Shown: positions 8,396 through 17,690 of the stretch, one piece after another
How positions within the stretch are numbered: the first letter of the stretch is position 1
Layout: every line of letters begins with the position of its first letter
Origin: Adhaeribacter terrigena
GTDB lineage: Bacteria; Bacteroidota; Bacteroidia; Cytophagales; Hymenobacteraceae
Direction: 5' to 3'
Length of the DNA stretch: 64,000 bases
Assembly: GCF_016623615.1 (NCBI RefSeq)
Contig: NZ_JAEHFX010000002.1
Location: forward strand, 62,001 to 126,000
The notes under the pieces: generated by a model
Database searches by the model: none
What the model saw: only the letters and a program-made list of their open reading frames with translations
Told to the model about the DNA's origin: nothing
Program-made: the position numbers and the translations under genes

Positions 8396-9739
8396 ATGAA
8401 AATAGCAGTTTTAGGTTCGGGGGAGAGTGGGGTAGGCGCGGCGCTGTTAGCGAAGGCGAAAGGCTACGACGTTTTTGTTTCGGATATGGGCCCGATCAAG
8501 CCGGAATACCGGGTGCAACTGAAGCAGGCCGGCATCTCCTTTGAAGAAGGCATGCATACGGAAAGCCTGATCCTGGACGCAACCGAAATTGTGAAAAGCC
8601 CGGGCATTCCGGAAAAAGCGCCTTTAATTAAAAAAGCGTACGAAAAGCAGATCCCGGTACTTTCCGAAATTGAATTTGCGGCGCGGTACTCCAAAGCGAA
8701 ATTCGTTTGCATTACCGGTACCAACGGCAAAACTACCACCACGCTTTTAACTTACCATTTGCTGAAAAGCGCCGGTTTAAACGTAGGCCTGGCCGGAAAC
8801 ATCGGAACAAGTTTAGCCAAGCAGGTGATTGAAGATGCCTTCGATTATTACGTGCTGGAACTGAGCAGTTTTCAGCTCGATAATATGTACCGTTTCCGCG
8901 CGCACATTGCAGTATTGCTCAACATCACGCCCGACCACCTGGACCGTTACGAGTACAAAATGGAAAGCTACGCGGCCTCCAAACTGCGCATCACCCAGAA
9001 CCAGCTCGAAGGCGATTATTTCATTTACAACCAGGAAGATCCGCTTATATTTCAGTTCTTCAAGCCCGCAGTTTTTGCCGGCCAAACCATACCGTTTTCG
9101 CTCGAGAAAAACGCGCACAGCAAAGCCTGGTTCGAAGGAAAAAATATCGTTTTGGGTTTTGCGGCCCAAAGCCCTACCGTTTCCACTGAAAACTCACCTT
9201 TAATCGGTAAGCATAACCAATACAATTCCCTGGCAGCTATTTCAGTGGCGAAGCTTTTAGGAATTTCGGTAAACCAGATCGAAACGGCGCTGGCTACTTT
9301 TAAAAATGCCGAACACCGCTTGCAAAAGATCGGCGAAAAAAACGGCGTGCTTTGGATCAACGATTCGAAAGCCACGAACGTGGAAGCCGTTTGGTTTGCG
9401 CTCGAAGGCATGAAACAACCCATTGTCTGGATCGCGGGCGGCGTAGATAAAGGTAACGATTACGAAACACTGAAGCCTTTTGCTCAGGAAAAAATCAAAG
9501 CGCTGATCTGTTTAGGTAAAGAAAACGAAAAACTGAAAACGTCTTTCGGCGGCATTGTTCCGGAAATTAAAGAAACCCAAAGCGTGGAAGAAGCCGTGGA
9601 AATGGCGCAGAATTTAGCCCAAACCGGCGATGTGGTTTTGCTTTCCCCGGCCTGCGCGAGCTTCGATCTTTTTAATAATTATGAACACCGCGGCCACCGC
9701 TTTATGGAAGCGGTACGGGAAATAGCCTTGAAAAATTAG
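8396..9739 (+). CDS. murD: UDP-MurNAc-L-alanine:D-glutamate ligase MurD
   Basis: A 447-residue Mur ligase adding D-glutamate to the stem peptide. It has an N-terminal Rossmann-like domain (VLGSGESGVGAALLAK), ATP loop TGTNGKTTT near residue 110, and the C-terminal ligase domain ending LSPACASFDLFNNYEHRG, typical of MurD. The start follows the inverted repeat and lacks a Shine-Dalgarno sequence, as is usual here. Confidence 0.95.
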   Translation: MKIAVLGSGESGVGAALLAKAKGYDVFVSDMGPIKPEYRVQLKQAGISFEEGMHTESLILDATEIVKSPGIPEKAPLIKKAYEKQIPVLSEIEFAARYSKAKFVCITGTNGKTTTTLLTYHLLKSAGLNVGLAGNIGTSLAKQVIEDAFDYYVLELSSFQLDNMYRFRAHIAVLLNITPDHLDRYEYKMESYAASKLRITQNQLEGDYFIYNQEDPLIFQFFKPAVFAGQTIPFSLEKNAHSKAWFEGKNIVLGFAAQSPTVSTENSPLIGKHNQYNSLAAISVAKLLGISVNQIETALATFKNAEHRLQKIGEKNGVLWINDSKATNVEAVWFALEGMKQPIVWIAGGVDKGNDYETLKPFAQEKIKALICLGKENEKLKTSFGGIVPEIKETQSVEEAVEMAQNLAQTGDVVLLSPACASFDLFNNYEHRGHRFMEAVREIALKN

Positions 9740-9810
9740 TTTAGAATTAAGCGTTGGCGTGAAGAACTGAATTTTAAACGCATAACGAAATAAAAAACGG
9801 TAGCAAAACA

Positions 9811-9816
9811 GGAGGG
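9811..9816 (+). promoter_or_regulatory. Strong Shine-Dalgarno sequence before ftsW
   Basis: GGAGGG lies six bases before the ftsW ATG, inside AGGAGG. Most starts in this window have no such site, as expected for Bacteroidota. Confidence 0.5.
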
Positions 9817-9822
9817 AAAAGT

Positions 9823-11004
9823 ATGAACGAATTGAAATTGTGGCTCCGCGACAACCTGAAAGGCGACCCGATCCTTTGGGGGATTGTGATCGCTTTTGGA
9901 TTGATCAGTATACTGGTGGTTTATTCGGCTACCGGTACGCTGGCGTATAAAAAAATGGGCGGCAATACGGAATATTTTCTGTTCAAGCACACCGGTCTTA
10001 TCTTCGTAGGGCTGGCATTTATGTGGTTTGCCCATAAGCTCAACTACAAGTATTATTCCCGCATTTCGTTGCTGGCGCTTATTTTATCGGTGCCCTTGCT
10101 GCTTTTTACCTGGAAATTCGGTTCTAACCTGAACGAAGCTTCCCGCTGGATCATGATCCCGGTAATTAACCAGACCTTTCAGCCTTCCGATTTAGCCAAG
10201 CTGGCGCTTATCTCGCACCTGGCTAGTATGTTAAGCAAACGGCAGATGAATATTACGGCCATTAAAGAAACCCTGATCCCGCTTTTACTATGGTGCGGCG
10301 GCATCTGCGGGCTTATTATGCTTTCCAACATTTCTACGGGCTTACTTTTATTTGCTACCTGTATGCTACTCATGTTCATCGGTCGCGTGCCTATGAAATA
10401 CATTCTGATGCTGGTGGTGGTAGGCGCAATTTTTGGCAGCGTGGCTTTGGCCGTTGGTCAGCGGATGGATACGGCCATTAGCCGGATCGAGAAATTCATG
10501 GATAAGGACAAGCCGGTATTTCAGCTGGAGCAATCTTATATTGCCATTGCAACCGGCGGCGTGGTGGGCAAAGGTCCGGGCAATTCCGATCAGCGTAACT
10601 TTCTGCCGCACCCTTATTCCGACTTTATTTACGCCATTATTATTGAAGAATACGGTATTGTGGGCGGCGCGGTAATTCTGTTTTTATACCTGGCGCTGCT
10701 GTATCGTGGCATGATTGTGGTAGCCCGGAGTTCCGGCGCTTTCGGAGGCCTGCTTTCGGCGGGGCTCAGTTTCAGTCTCGTTATTCAGGCCATGGTAAAC
10801 ATGGGGGTTGCGGTTGGTTTAGGTCCGGTTACGGGTTTACCATTGCCGCTGCTGAGTATGGGGGGAACTTCCCTGATCTTTACCGGTATTTCCATGGGAA
10901 TTATTCTCTCGGTAAGCCGCAACGAAATGGAAGGGAATCTGCCGAAAGAAAATTCGCTGCCAAAATCTAAACCTCAAGCAGAAAACGTATTGGTACATGC
11001 CTGA
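9823..11004 (+). CDS. ftsW: Septal peptidoglycan polymerase FtsW
   Basis: A 393-residue SEDS-family glycosyltransferase that polymerises septal glycan from lipid II together with FtsI. About ten membrane segments are visible. Conserved blocks include QPSDLAKLALI near residue 121 and the C-terminal LPLPLLSMGGTSLIF. It overlaps murG by eight bases. Confidence 0.93.
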   Translation: MNELKLWLRDNLKGDPILWGIVIAFGLISILVVYSATGTLAYKKMGGNTEYFLFKHTGLIFVGLAFMWFAHKLNYKYYSRISLLALILSVPLLLFTWKFGSNLNEASRWIMIPVINQTFQPSDLAKLALISHLASMLSKRQMNITAIKETLIPLLLWCGGICGLIMLSNISTGLLLFATCMLLMFIGRVPMKYILMLVVVGAIFGSVALAVGQRMDTAISRIEKFMDKDKPVFQLEQSYIAIATGGVVGKGPGNSDQRNFLPHPYSDFIYAIIIEEYGIVGGAVILFLYLALLYRGMIVVARSSGAFGGLLSAGLSFSLVIQAMVNMGVAVGLGPVTGLPLPLLSMGGTSLIFTGISMGIILSVSRNEMEGNLPKENSLPKSKPQAENVLVHA

Positions 11005-12106
11005 TCCGATAAAAACTTACCGATTGATCATTAGTGGCGGTGGCACCGGCGGGCATATTTTTCCGGCCATAGCCATTGCCAACCGGTTCAAACACGTTTT
11101 TCCGAACGCCGAAATTCTTTTTGTAGGCGCTAACGGCCGCATGGAAATGACGCGCGTGCCCGAAGCGGGTTATAAAATTGCCGGCCTCAATATTGCCGGT
11201 CTGCAGCGCAGCCTTACGCTTAAAAACCTGAGTTTTCCTTTCAAGGTGATCAACAGTGTTTTAGCGGCCAAAAAAATAATTAAAGATTTTAAGCCCGATG
11301 CCGTGGTGGGCGTAGGTGGGTATGCGAGCGCGCCGGTTCTGTTTGCAGCCACTTCGCAGAAAATTCCGGCCCTGATCCAGGAGCAGAATTCGCACGCGGG
11401 TATTACGAATAAATTGCTGGCCAAACGGGTTCATAAGATCTGTGTGGCATACGAAGGCATGGAAAAGTATTTCCCTTCCGAAAAAATTGTTTTAGCCGGC
11501 AACCCGGTGCGGCAGGATATTATCGGTTGTGCCGCAAAGCGCGCCGAAGCAATCCAGTTTTTCAGCCTTGACCCGCATAAAAAAACGGTGCTGGTTATTG
11601 GCGGAAGTTTAGGCGCACGCACTTTGAACGAAAGTACGATCCAGAGCCTTAACAAACTGATCAACGCCGGCTACCAGCTCATCTGGCAAACCGGCAAAAC
11701 GTATTACCACACTGCCGTTGGCCAAACCACGCATTTAACCGATAAAGGTATCCGCGTTTTCGAGTTCATTAAAAACATGGACCTGGCTTATGCTGCCTCC
11801 GATCTGGTGATTTCCCGAGCCGGTGCTTTGTCAATTTCGGAACTTTGCCTGGCCGGAAAACCAAGCATTTTAGTGCCGTCGCCGAACGTAGCCGAAGACC
11901 ACCAGACAAAAAACGCTATGGCTTTGGTGCAAAAAAGTGCTGCCGTAATAGTGAAAGATGCCGAAGCCAGCCACATACTTTACGAAGTTGCTTTGGAACT
12001 GATGCAGGACAGTAAAAAACTCCAGGAACTCAGCGCAAATATTGAAAAACTGGGGAAGCCCAACGCCGCCGAAGAAATAGTAAACGAACTGGTCAGGCTG
12101 CTTTAA
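10997..12106 (+). CDS. murG: UDP-GlcNAc:lipid I N-acetylglucosamine transferase MurG
   Basis: A 369-residue peripheral membrane GT-B glycosyltransferase that makes lipid II. It has the N-terminal GGGTGGHIFPAIAIA loop, GVGGYASAP, IQEQNSHAG, the second glycine loop VIGGSLGAR and the donor-site SRAGALSISEL. At 11910-11938 the coding sequence for TKNAMALVQKSA closely matches the dispersed 29-nt motif; those residues look normal for MurG, so this may be chance. Confidence 0.95.
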   Translation: MPDPIKTYRLIISGGGTGGHIFPAIAIANRFKHVFPNAEILFVGANGRMEMTRVPEAGYKIAGLNIAGLQRSLTLKNLSFPFKVINSVLAAKKIIKDFKPDAVVGVGGYASAPVLFAATSQKIPALIQEQNSHAGITNKLLAKRVHKICVAYEGMEKYFPSEKIVLAGNPVRQDIIGCAAKRAEAIQFFSLDPHKKTVLVIGGSLGARTLNESTIQSLNKLINAGYQLIWQTGKTYYHTAVGQTTHLTDKGIRVFEFIKNMDLAYAASDLVISRAGALSISELCLAGKPSILVPSPNVAEDHQTKNAMALVQKSAAVIVKDAEASHILYEVALELMQDSKKLQELSANIEKLGKPNAAEEIVNELVRLL

Positions 12107-12178
12107 GTTCGTGTTTTCGAATGTTCGAGGTTCGAATTTTCGATTTTAATATTAAAGCTCAGCGGAAAAACTTCGGGA

Positions 12179-12207
12179 AAAACGCTATGGTTTGAGCTCG
12201 AAAAACT
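12179..12207 (+). repeat. Dispersed 29-nt motif, copy
   Basis: Core AAAACGCTATGGTTTG (12179-12194), tail GCTCGAAAAACT. Lies in the loop of the TTCGAA-type inverted repeat. Confidence 0.65.
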
Positions 12208-12263
12208 GCTTACGGAATGCACGTTTCGAAAATTCGAACCTCCAAAATTCGAACACTCGAAAC

Positions 12264-12292
12264 AAAACGCTATAATTTTTAACCTGAAAAGT
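12264..12292 (+). repeat. Dispersed 29-nt motif, copy
   Basis: Core AAAACGCTATAATTTT (12264-12279), tail AACCTGAAAAGT, 85 bases after the previous copy and in the same orientation. Confidence 0.65.
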
Positions 12293-12378
12293 ACCTGGTA
12301 AAGCTGCACATCGAACAATCGAAAATTCGAGCTATCGAAATACGAAAAGTAGAACAACCGGCCAACTGAAAAAAAACT

Positions 12379-13800
12379 ATGGAACCAACAACCAACAACC
12401 AACAACCAGCAACCAATTATAAATACATCTATTTCCTGGGAATTGGCGGAATTGGTATGAGCGCTATTGCGCGCTGGTTCAAAGCGAACGGCAAGCCGGT
12501 TTGGGGTTACGATAAAACCGAAACCGTGCTCACGCAAAACCTGAAGAACGAAGGCATCGAGATCCATTTTGAAGATAACGTTGCACTGATCCCGAGGGAA
12601 GTACTGGAAAATAAAACGGAAACGCTGGTAGTGCTTACACCCGCCGTGCCGCAAGACCATACCGAACTCAATTTCTTCCGCCGCGAAGGCTACACCATAA
12701 AAAAACGCTCCGAAGTGTTGGGCATTATTACCGCCAGCGCTTACACCATTGCCGTTGCCGGCACCCACGGAAAAACCAGCACCAGCAGCATGGTGGCGCA
12801 TTTGTTGCACGCAGCGGGCGTAGATTGTTCGGCGTTTTTAGGCGGCATTTCCGTGAACCTGAATTCGAACCTGGCCATTGGCAAAGCCGAAAAAGACGGA
12901 AAACCAATAGTGGTAGTGGAAGCCGACGAATATGATCGCTCTTTTTTAACCCTGCACCCGGATATTGCCATTGTAACTTCTTCCGACGCCGACCACCTCG
13001 ATATTTACGGCGACAAAGACCAGCTTATTCATTCGTTCCAAGATTTTATCAGCCAGGTTAAACCCGGCGGAACGCTTATTCTAAATAAAAACACCGATCC
13101 GCGCCTGACCGAAAAAATGCAGCCGGGCGTAAACCTGATCACGTATGCTTTAACGCAAGGCGACCTGAAAGCTTCAGAAATTAAAGTAAGCGGCCGCACT
13201 TTTGGGTTCGATCTGGAAAGTGTGGATAAAAATATTCCGGATCTGGCCTTAAATGTGCCCGGTTTTCACAACGTAGAGAATATGTTAGCCGCTATACAGG
13301 CTTGTCTCATCCTGAATGTGCCGGAAAACGCTATCCAAAACGGGGTAAAAACCTACAAGGGCGTAAAACGGCGCTTCGAATACGTTTTTGAAAATGAAAG
13401 TAAAGTTTACATCGACGATTACGCCCATCATCCCACTGAAATTGAAGCCTTTGTCCGTTCGGTTAAAGCGCTTTATCCCGGCAAAAAACTGAAGCTTATT
13501 TTCCAGCCGCATTTGTTTACCCGCACCCGCGATTTTGCCAATGGTTTTGCTCAAACTCTGAGCCAGGCCGACGAAGTGGTGCTGCTGGAAATATATCCGG
13601 CCCGCGAAAAACCCATTCCAGGAATTACTTCAAAAATTCTGCTCGAAAAAATCAATTCTTCGCAAAAAACATTGCTGACCAAAGAAGAAGTCTTGCTAAA
13701 TTTGCAGTCCGATAAAAGCTGGGATGTACTGGCCACCGTGGGTGCCGGCGATATCGACACCTTGGTGCAGCCGATTAAAAATATTTTAGAAAAACTTTAA
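12379..13800 (+). CDS. murC: UDP-N-acetylmuramate:L-alanine ligase MurC
   Basis: A 473-residue Mur ligase adding L-alanine to UDP-MurNAc. It has the N-terminal FLGIGGIGMSAIARW loop, ATP loop GTHGKTSTSS near residue 131 and the C-terminal FQPHLFTRTRDF. The first 14 residues (Thr/Asn/Gln-rich) come from an AACCAAC-type simple repeat of the kind that forms arms of nearby inverted repeats. The start may therefore be extended by repeat sequence, although no later in-frame ATG precedes the conserved domain. Confidence 0.94.
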   Translation: MEPTTNNQQPATNYKYIYFLGIGGIGMSAIARWFKANGKPVWGYDKTETVLTQNLKNEGIEIHFEDNVALIPREVLENKTETLVVLTPAVPQDHTELNFFRREGYTIKKRSEVLGIITASAYTIAVAGTHGKTSTSSMVAHLLHAAGVDCSAFLGGISVNLNSNLAIGKAEKDGKPIVVVEADEYDRSFLTLHPDIAIVTSSDADHLDIYGDKDQLIHSFQDFISQVKPGGTLILNKNTDPRLTEKMQPGVNLITYALTQGDLKASEIKVSGRTFGFDLESVDKNIPDLALNVPGFHNVENMLAAIQACLILNVPENAIQNGVKTYKGVKRRFEYVFENESKVYIDDYAHHPTEIEAFVRSVKALYPGKKLKLIFQPHLFTRTRDFANGFAQTLSQADEVVLLEIYPAREKPIPGITSKILLEKINSSQKTLLTKEEVLLNLQSDKSWDVLATVGAGDIDTLVQPIKNILEKL

Positions 13801-13814
13801 AAAAAACCTTGGCA

Positions 13815-14582
13815 ATGCCATTGAACCGTAAAATAAAATCGCTAATTTTTGCCTTCTGTTGCGTGGCGGTTTTTGGAGCCTTGGTAGTTTTTGCCGGCGA
13901 ACGCCAACAACAGAAAAACTGCGAAAAAGTGAATATTGCTATTGAAAATGAGTACAATAATTACTTTATTAGCGAAAAGGAAGTTTCCGAACTTTTAACC
14001 AAAGACGGAGCTGAAAAAATTGCCGGCCTGAACCGCAGCGAGATAAATCTGAAAAATCTTGAAATGCGGATCAAAGCCCATAAATTTGTAAAAGATGCCC
14101 AGGTATCGCGCGATCTGAAAGGAAATTTAAAAGTTAGCATTAAGCAGAACAGGCCTATAGCAAGACTCATACACGAAAACTCCGACAACGATGTTTACAT
14201 CGACGATGAAGGAAACATTCTGCCGTTATCGGAACGCTTTACCGCCCGCGTAATTCCTATTACCAAATCGGTGCAATCTCCCGCGCTTAACAACGCATTT
14301 TTTCAGGACTCCGTAGGCCAGGCTTACCTGTCCCTTTTGCAGTTTATAGACCACGATGCGTTCTGGAAAGCGCAGCTTGCCCAGATGCACATTGAGGCCG
14401 ACGGGAAAGTAACTTTTCAGCCTCAGGTCGGCGACCAGAAAATTGAATTCGGCATGCCGGAAGACATTGAACGGAAGTTTAAAAAACTGATGATCGTTTA
14501 TAAACAGGTGCTGCCGCAAATGGGCTGGGCCAGATATAAACGGGTTAATATAGAATTCAATGATCAGATCATTTGTGAATAA
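13815..14582 (+). CDS. ftsQ: Cell division protein FtsQ
   Basis: A 255-residue bitopic protein linking FtsL/FtsB-type partners in the divisome. It has a short cytoplasmic tail, a membrane segment near residues 9-28, a POTRA-like region (KVNIAIENEYNNYFISEKEVSELL) and a beta domain ending IEFNDQIICE. I chose the ATG at 13815 over an upstream TTG in frame. It lies between murC and ftsA as expected. Confidence 0.88.
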   Translation: MPLNRKIKSLIFAFCCVAVFGALVVFAGERQQQKNCEKVNIAIENEYNNYFISEKEVSELLTKDGAEKIAGLNRSEINLKNLEMRIKAHKFVKDAQVSRDLKGNLKVSIKQNRPIARLIHENSDNDVYIDDEGNILPLSERFTARVIPITKSVQSPALNNAFFQDSVGQAYLSLLQFIDHDAFWKAQLAQMHIEADGKVTFQPQVGDQKIEFGMPEDIERKFKKLMIVYKQVLPQMGWARYKRVNIEFNDQIICE

Positions 14583-14591
14583 AATACAGCT

Positions 14592-15929
14592 ATGCAAAAC
14601 GATAAAATAGTAGTAGGCTTAGATATAGGAACAACCAAAATTTGTGCACTGGTTGGCCGCAAGAACGAATACGGGAAACTGGAGATTCTTGGGATGGGAA
14701 AAGCCGTTTCGGAAGGTGTAGTAAGAGGAATTGTTAGCAACATCGATAAAACCGTAGATGCCATTAAAAAAGCGATCCGCCAGGCGGAAGAGCAAAGCGG
14801 CATTAACATTGGCGTAGTGAACGTAGGCATTGCCGGGCAACACATAAAAAGTTTGCAGCACAACGGCAGCATTACCCGCGCCACGGTAGATAATGAAATT
14901 ACCCTGGAAGACGTGAACCGTCTGACCAACGACATGTACCGGCTGGTAACTCCGCCGGGCTCGGAGATCATTCACGTAATGCCGCAGGATTATAAAGTGG
15001 ATTACGAAGAAGGCATTATGGATCCTGTTGGCATGAGCGGCGTGCGCCTGGAAGGGAACTTCCACATCATTACTGCGCAGTCTAATGCCATCAACAACAT
15101 CAATAAATGCGTAACCCGCGCCGGCCTCGAGATCGATAACCTGATCCTGGAGCCGCTGGCTTCTTCTATGTCGGTTTTGAGCGATGAAGAAAAAGAAGCT
15201 GGCGTGGCACTGGTAGATATTGGTGGTGGTACCACAGATTTAGCTATCTTTAAAGATAATATTATCCGTCACGCAGCGGTGCTTCCGTTTGGCGGCAACA
15301 TCATTACTTCCGATATTAAGCAAGGCTGCATGGTGATGCAAAACCAGGCCGAAGCTTTAAAAGTGAAGTTTGGTAAAGCCATAGCCGAGGAAGCCTCTGA
15401 GAATGAGATAGTTTCCATTCCGGGCCTGCGCGACCGGACTCCGAAAGAAATTTCTTTGAAAAATCTTGCTTTTATTATAGAAGCTAGAATGGAAGAAATT
15501 ATTGAACTAGTTTATTCAGAAATTGTTCGGTCTGGGTACGCCAATAACTTAGCGGCAGGAATCGTGATCACGGGTGGTGGCGCGCAATTGCAGAATCTGG
15601 TGCAGCTTACCGAGTACCTTACCGGTATGGATGCCCGCATCGGGTACCCGAACGAGCACCTGGGCAAAAGCAAGATCGATGCGGTGAAAAGCCCAACGTA
15701 TGCAACATCTGTCGGGCTGGTTCTGGCAGGTTACCAATCGCTGGACGACCGCATGAACCGGTACCTGGAAAACCGCAACGATGAGGGCGTACGACGTGAA
15801 GAACCGCGCAGCAATGCGAAAGCCAGCAGCACTAACAGCGGCGGCGGCGGTGATTTCTTCAAAAAGATCATCGACCGAACCAAAGGTTTGCTGATCGACG
15901 ATTTCGACGATAAACAACAGAATTACTAA
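14592..15929 (+). CDS. ftsA: Cell division protein FtsA
   Basis: A 445-residue actin-fold ATPase that tethers FtsZ to the membrane. Motifs: GLDIGTTKICALVG at the N terminus (phosphate 1), VDIGGGTTDLAIF near 208 (phosphate 2) and VITGGGAQLQ near 320 (adenosine). The C-terminal segment FFKKIIDRTKGLLIDDF fits the amphipathic membrane-targeting helix. It is nine bases after ftsQ. Confidence 0.95.
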   Translation: MQNDKIVVGLDIGTTKICALVGRKNEYGKLEILGMGKAVSEGVVRGIVSNIDKTVDAIKKAIRQAEEQSGINIGVVNVGIAGQHIKSLQHNGSITRATVDNEITLEDVNRLTNDMYRLVTPPGSEIIHVMPQDYKVDYEEGIMDPVGMSGVRLEGNFHIITAQSNAINNINKCVTRAGLEIDNLILEPLASSMSVLSDEEKEAGVALVDIGGGTTDLAIFKDNIIRHAAVLPFGGNIITSDIKQGCMVMQNQAEALKVKFGKAIAEEASENEIVSIPGLRDRTPKEISLKNLAFIIEARMEEIIELVYSEIVRSGYANNLAAGIVITGGGAQLQNLVQLTEYLTGMDARIGYPNEHLGKSKIDAVKSPTYATSVGLVLAGYQSLDDRMNRYLENRNDEGVRREEPRSNAKASSTNSGGGGDFFKKIIDRTKGLLIDDFDDKQQNY

Positions 15930-15954
15930 TTTACTTTTTTAAGCGGCAATCATT

Positions 15955-17619
15955 ATGAGTTTTTCTCCTTCTTACAAATTTGACGTTCCTTCCCAGTCAA
16001 AGTCAATCATTAAAGTGATCGGCGTGGGCGGCGGTGGCAGCAATGCTGTGAATCACATGTTCGGGCAAGGCATTAAAGATGTGGAATTTGTAGTCTGCAA
16101 TACCGATGCTCAGGCTTTAAAAAGCAGCTCGGTTCCAAACAAACTGCAGATCGGCATAGACCTTACCGAAGGTTTGGGAGCAGGCGCAAATCCGGAGAGA
16201 GGCAAACAAGCTGCTATTGAAAGCAAAGAACAGATCCGCGAATTACTGGGCACCGATACCAAAATGGTGTTCATTACGGCGGGTATGGGCGGTGGTACCG
16301 GAACCGGCGCTGCTCCGGTAATTGCCAAAGTTGCCAAAGATCTTGATATCCTGACCGTGGGCATCGTAACTGCGCCGTTCATGTTCGAAGGCCGCAAAAA
16401 ACGCCAGGCTGCCGATAACGGGATCAAAGAACTTTCTGACAGCTGCGATACCGTACTTGTAATTCTGAACGATAAGCTGCGTGAAATTTTTGGCAACCTG
16501 CCTATCCGTTCGGCTTTTGCCAAAGCGGATAACGTATTAACCACGGCTGCAAAAAGTATTGCCGAAATTATTACGGTAACTTCCGAAGTAAACGTAGACT
16601 TTGAAGACGTGAAAACGGTAATGAAAGACTCAGGCGCCGCCGTGATGGGTTCTGCCATTACCGAAGGTGAAAATCGTGCTCTTCGTGCCGCCGAAGAAGC
16701 ACTTTCATCGCCGTTACTCAACAATACCGATATTCACGGGGCGCAGAAAATTCTCCTTTCTATTATGTCTGGCGACCAGGCGGAACTGGAAATGGACGAA
16801 CTGACCGAAATTACTGAATATATCCAGGAGCAGGCTGGGGAAGAAGCCGAAGTTATTTTCGGCCACGGCATCGATCCGGAACTGGGCCAGAGCATCCGCG
16901 TAACGGTAATTGCTACCGGTTTTGCCCGCGAAGGCAACAGCATTGTACAAATGCCGGCTATTAAAAAGATCATGGAAAAGGAAGCAGCAGCTCCGGCCCC
17001 GCAGAACGATATTTTTAATACCGATTACAACATGGCCGCCGAAGCGCCGGTAAAACCAGTTACGCCGCCACAACCAACTTATACGCCTCCGGCACCGCAA
17101 TATCAGGCACCAGAACCGGTACGTGCGCCGCAACCACAGTATGTGCCACCTGTACAGCAGCACCAGCCTCAGCAAGTGCAGCCGCAACAGCCAATGCCAC
17201 AGCAGCCACAAGGCCCGGTTTCGCAGCCAGATAACATTTTTGCAGAACCTGTTCCAAACCGCGTGATCTATGATTTAGGCGTAAGCCAGGATGTAGTGAA
17301 TCACGATATGCCGAACCTGGGACATCCGCAGCCGCAGTATCAGCCACAAAATGCGCCGATAGCGCAAACCGTAGATATTTACGAAACGCAGGAGCGTATT
17401 CCAAGCCTCGATGAGCGCCGCCGCCGCCTGCGCCAGTTAAGCAGCGAGATCTCCAGCGATGCGATCAAGGAAAAACTGGAAGTGCCTGCTTATCAGCGCC
17501 GGAACGTAGTTTTAGAAAACGTGGTGCCTTCTGCCGAACGCAATATTTCCCGCTTCAGCCTGAACGATGACAACGAAATTTTAGGCGATAACCGCTTTCT
17601 GCACGATAATGTAGACTAA
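15955..17619 (+). CDS. ftsZ: Cell division GTPase FtsZ
   Basis: A 554-residue tubulin-like GTPase forming the Z ring. The GTP-binding loop GGGTGTGAAP is near residue 112, with GVGGGGSNAVNHM at the N terminus. After the core (about residue 335) comes a long Pro/Gln-rich linker of some 120 residues, then an Arg-rich segment and a C-terminal tail. The long form is usual in Bacteroidota. The stop (TAA, 17617-17619) overlaps the first bases of a motif core, followed by a strong terminator that closes the dcw cluster. Confidence 0.97.
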   Translation: MSFSPSYKFDVPSQSKSIIKVIGVGGGGSNAVNHMFGQGIKDVEFVVCNTDAQALKSSSVPNKLQIGIDLTEGLGAGANPERGKQAAIESKEQIRELLGTDTKMVFITAGMGGGTGTGAAPVIAKVAKDLDILTVGIVTAPFMFEGRKKRQAADNGIKELSDSCDTVLVILNDKLREIFGNLPIRSAFAKADNVLTTAAKSIAEIITVTSEVNVDFEDVKTVMKDSGAAVMGSAITEGENRALRAAEEALSSPLLNNTDIHGAQKILLSIMSGDQAELEMDELTEITEYIQEQAGEEAEVIFGHGIDPELGQSIRVTVIATGFAREGNSIVQMPAIKKIMEKEAAAPAPQNDIFNTDYNMAAEAPVKPVTPPQPTYTPPAPQYQAPEPVRAPQPQYVPPVQQHQPQQVQPQQPMPQQPQGPVSQPDNIFAEPVPNRVIYDLGVSQDVVNHDMPNLGHPQPQYQPQNAPIAQTVDIYETQERIPSLDERRRRLRQLSSEISSDAIKEKLEVPAYQRRNVVLENVVPSAERNISRFSLNDDNEILGDNRFLHDNVD

Positions 17620-17646
17620 AACGGTATCGTTTTAAACATAAAAAGT
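17618..17646 (+). repeat. Dispersed 29-nt motif overlapping the ftsZ stop
   Basis: Core AAAACGGTATCGTTTT (17618-17633), tail ending AAAAAGT. It shares two bases with the TAA stop and runs straight into the terminator stem. Confidence 0.65.
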
Positions 17647-17681
17647 AAAGCCTTCCGCATTTGTGCGGAAGGCTTTTTTTT
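17647..17681. terminator. Intrinsic terminator after ftsZ
   Basis: Stem AAAGCCTTCCGCA / TGCGGAAGGCTTT with a TTTG loop and a T run. It serves the convergent ftsZ and TauE genes. Confidence 0.85.
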
Positions 17682-17690
17682 GTTCATATT

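Larger units (their letters stand above)
12115..12345. repeat. TTCGAA-type inverted repeat enclosing two motif copies
   Basis: Left arm units such as TTCGAATGTTCGAGGTTCG (12117-12141) are complementary to right arm units at about 12225-12262 and 12311-12330 (TTCGAAAATTCGAACCTCC and similar). The loop holds one 29-nt motif copy and the second lies between right-arm segments. This fills most of the 272-base murG-murC gap. Confidence 0.55.

Noticed and set aside
12103-12810. Minus-strand open frame of 235 codons opposite murC
   Set aside because: It is a shadow of murC extended through the TTCGAA and AACCAAC repeats, with no domain.
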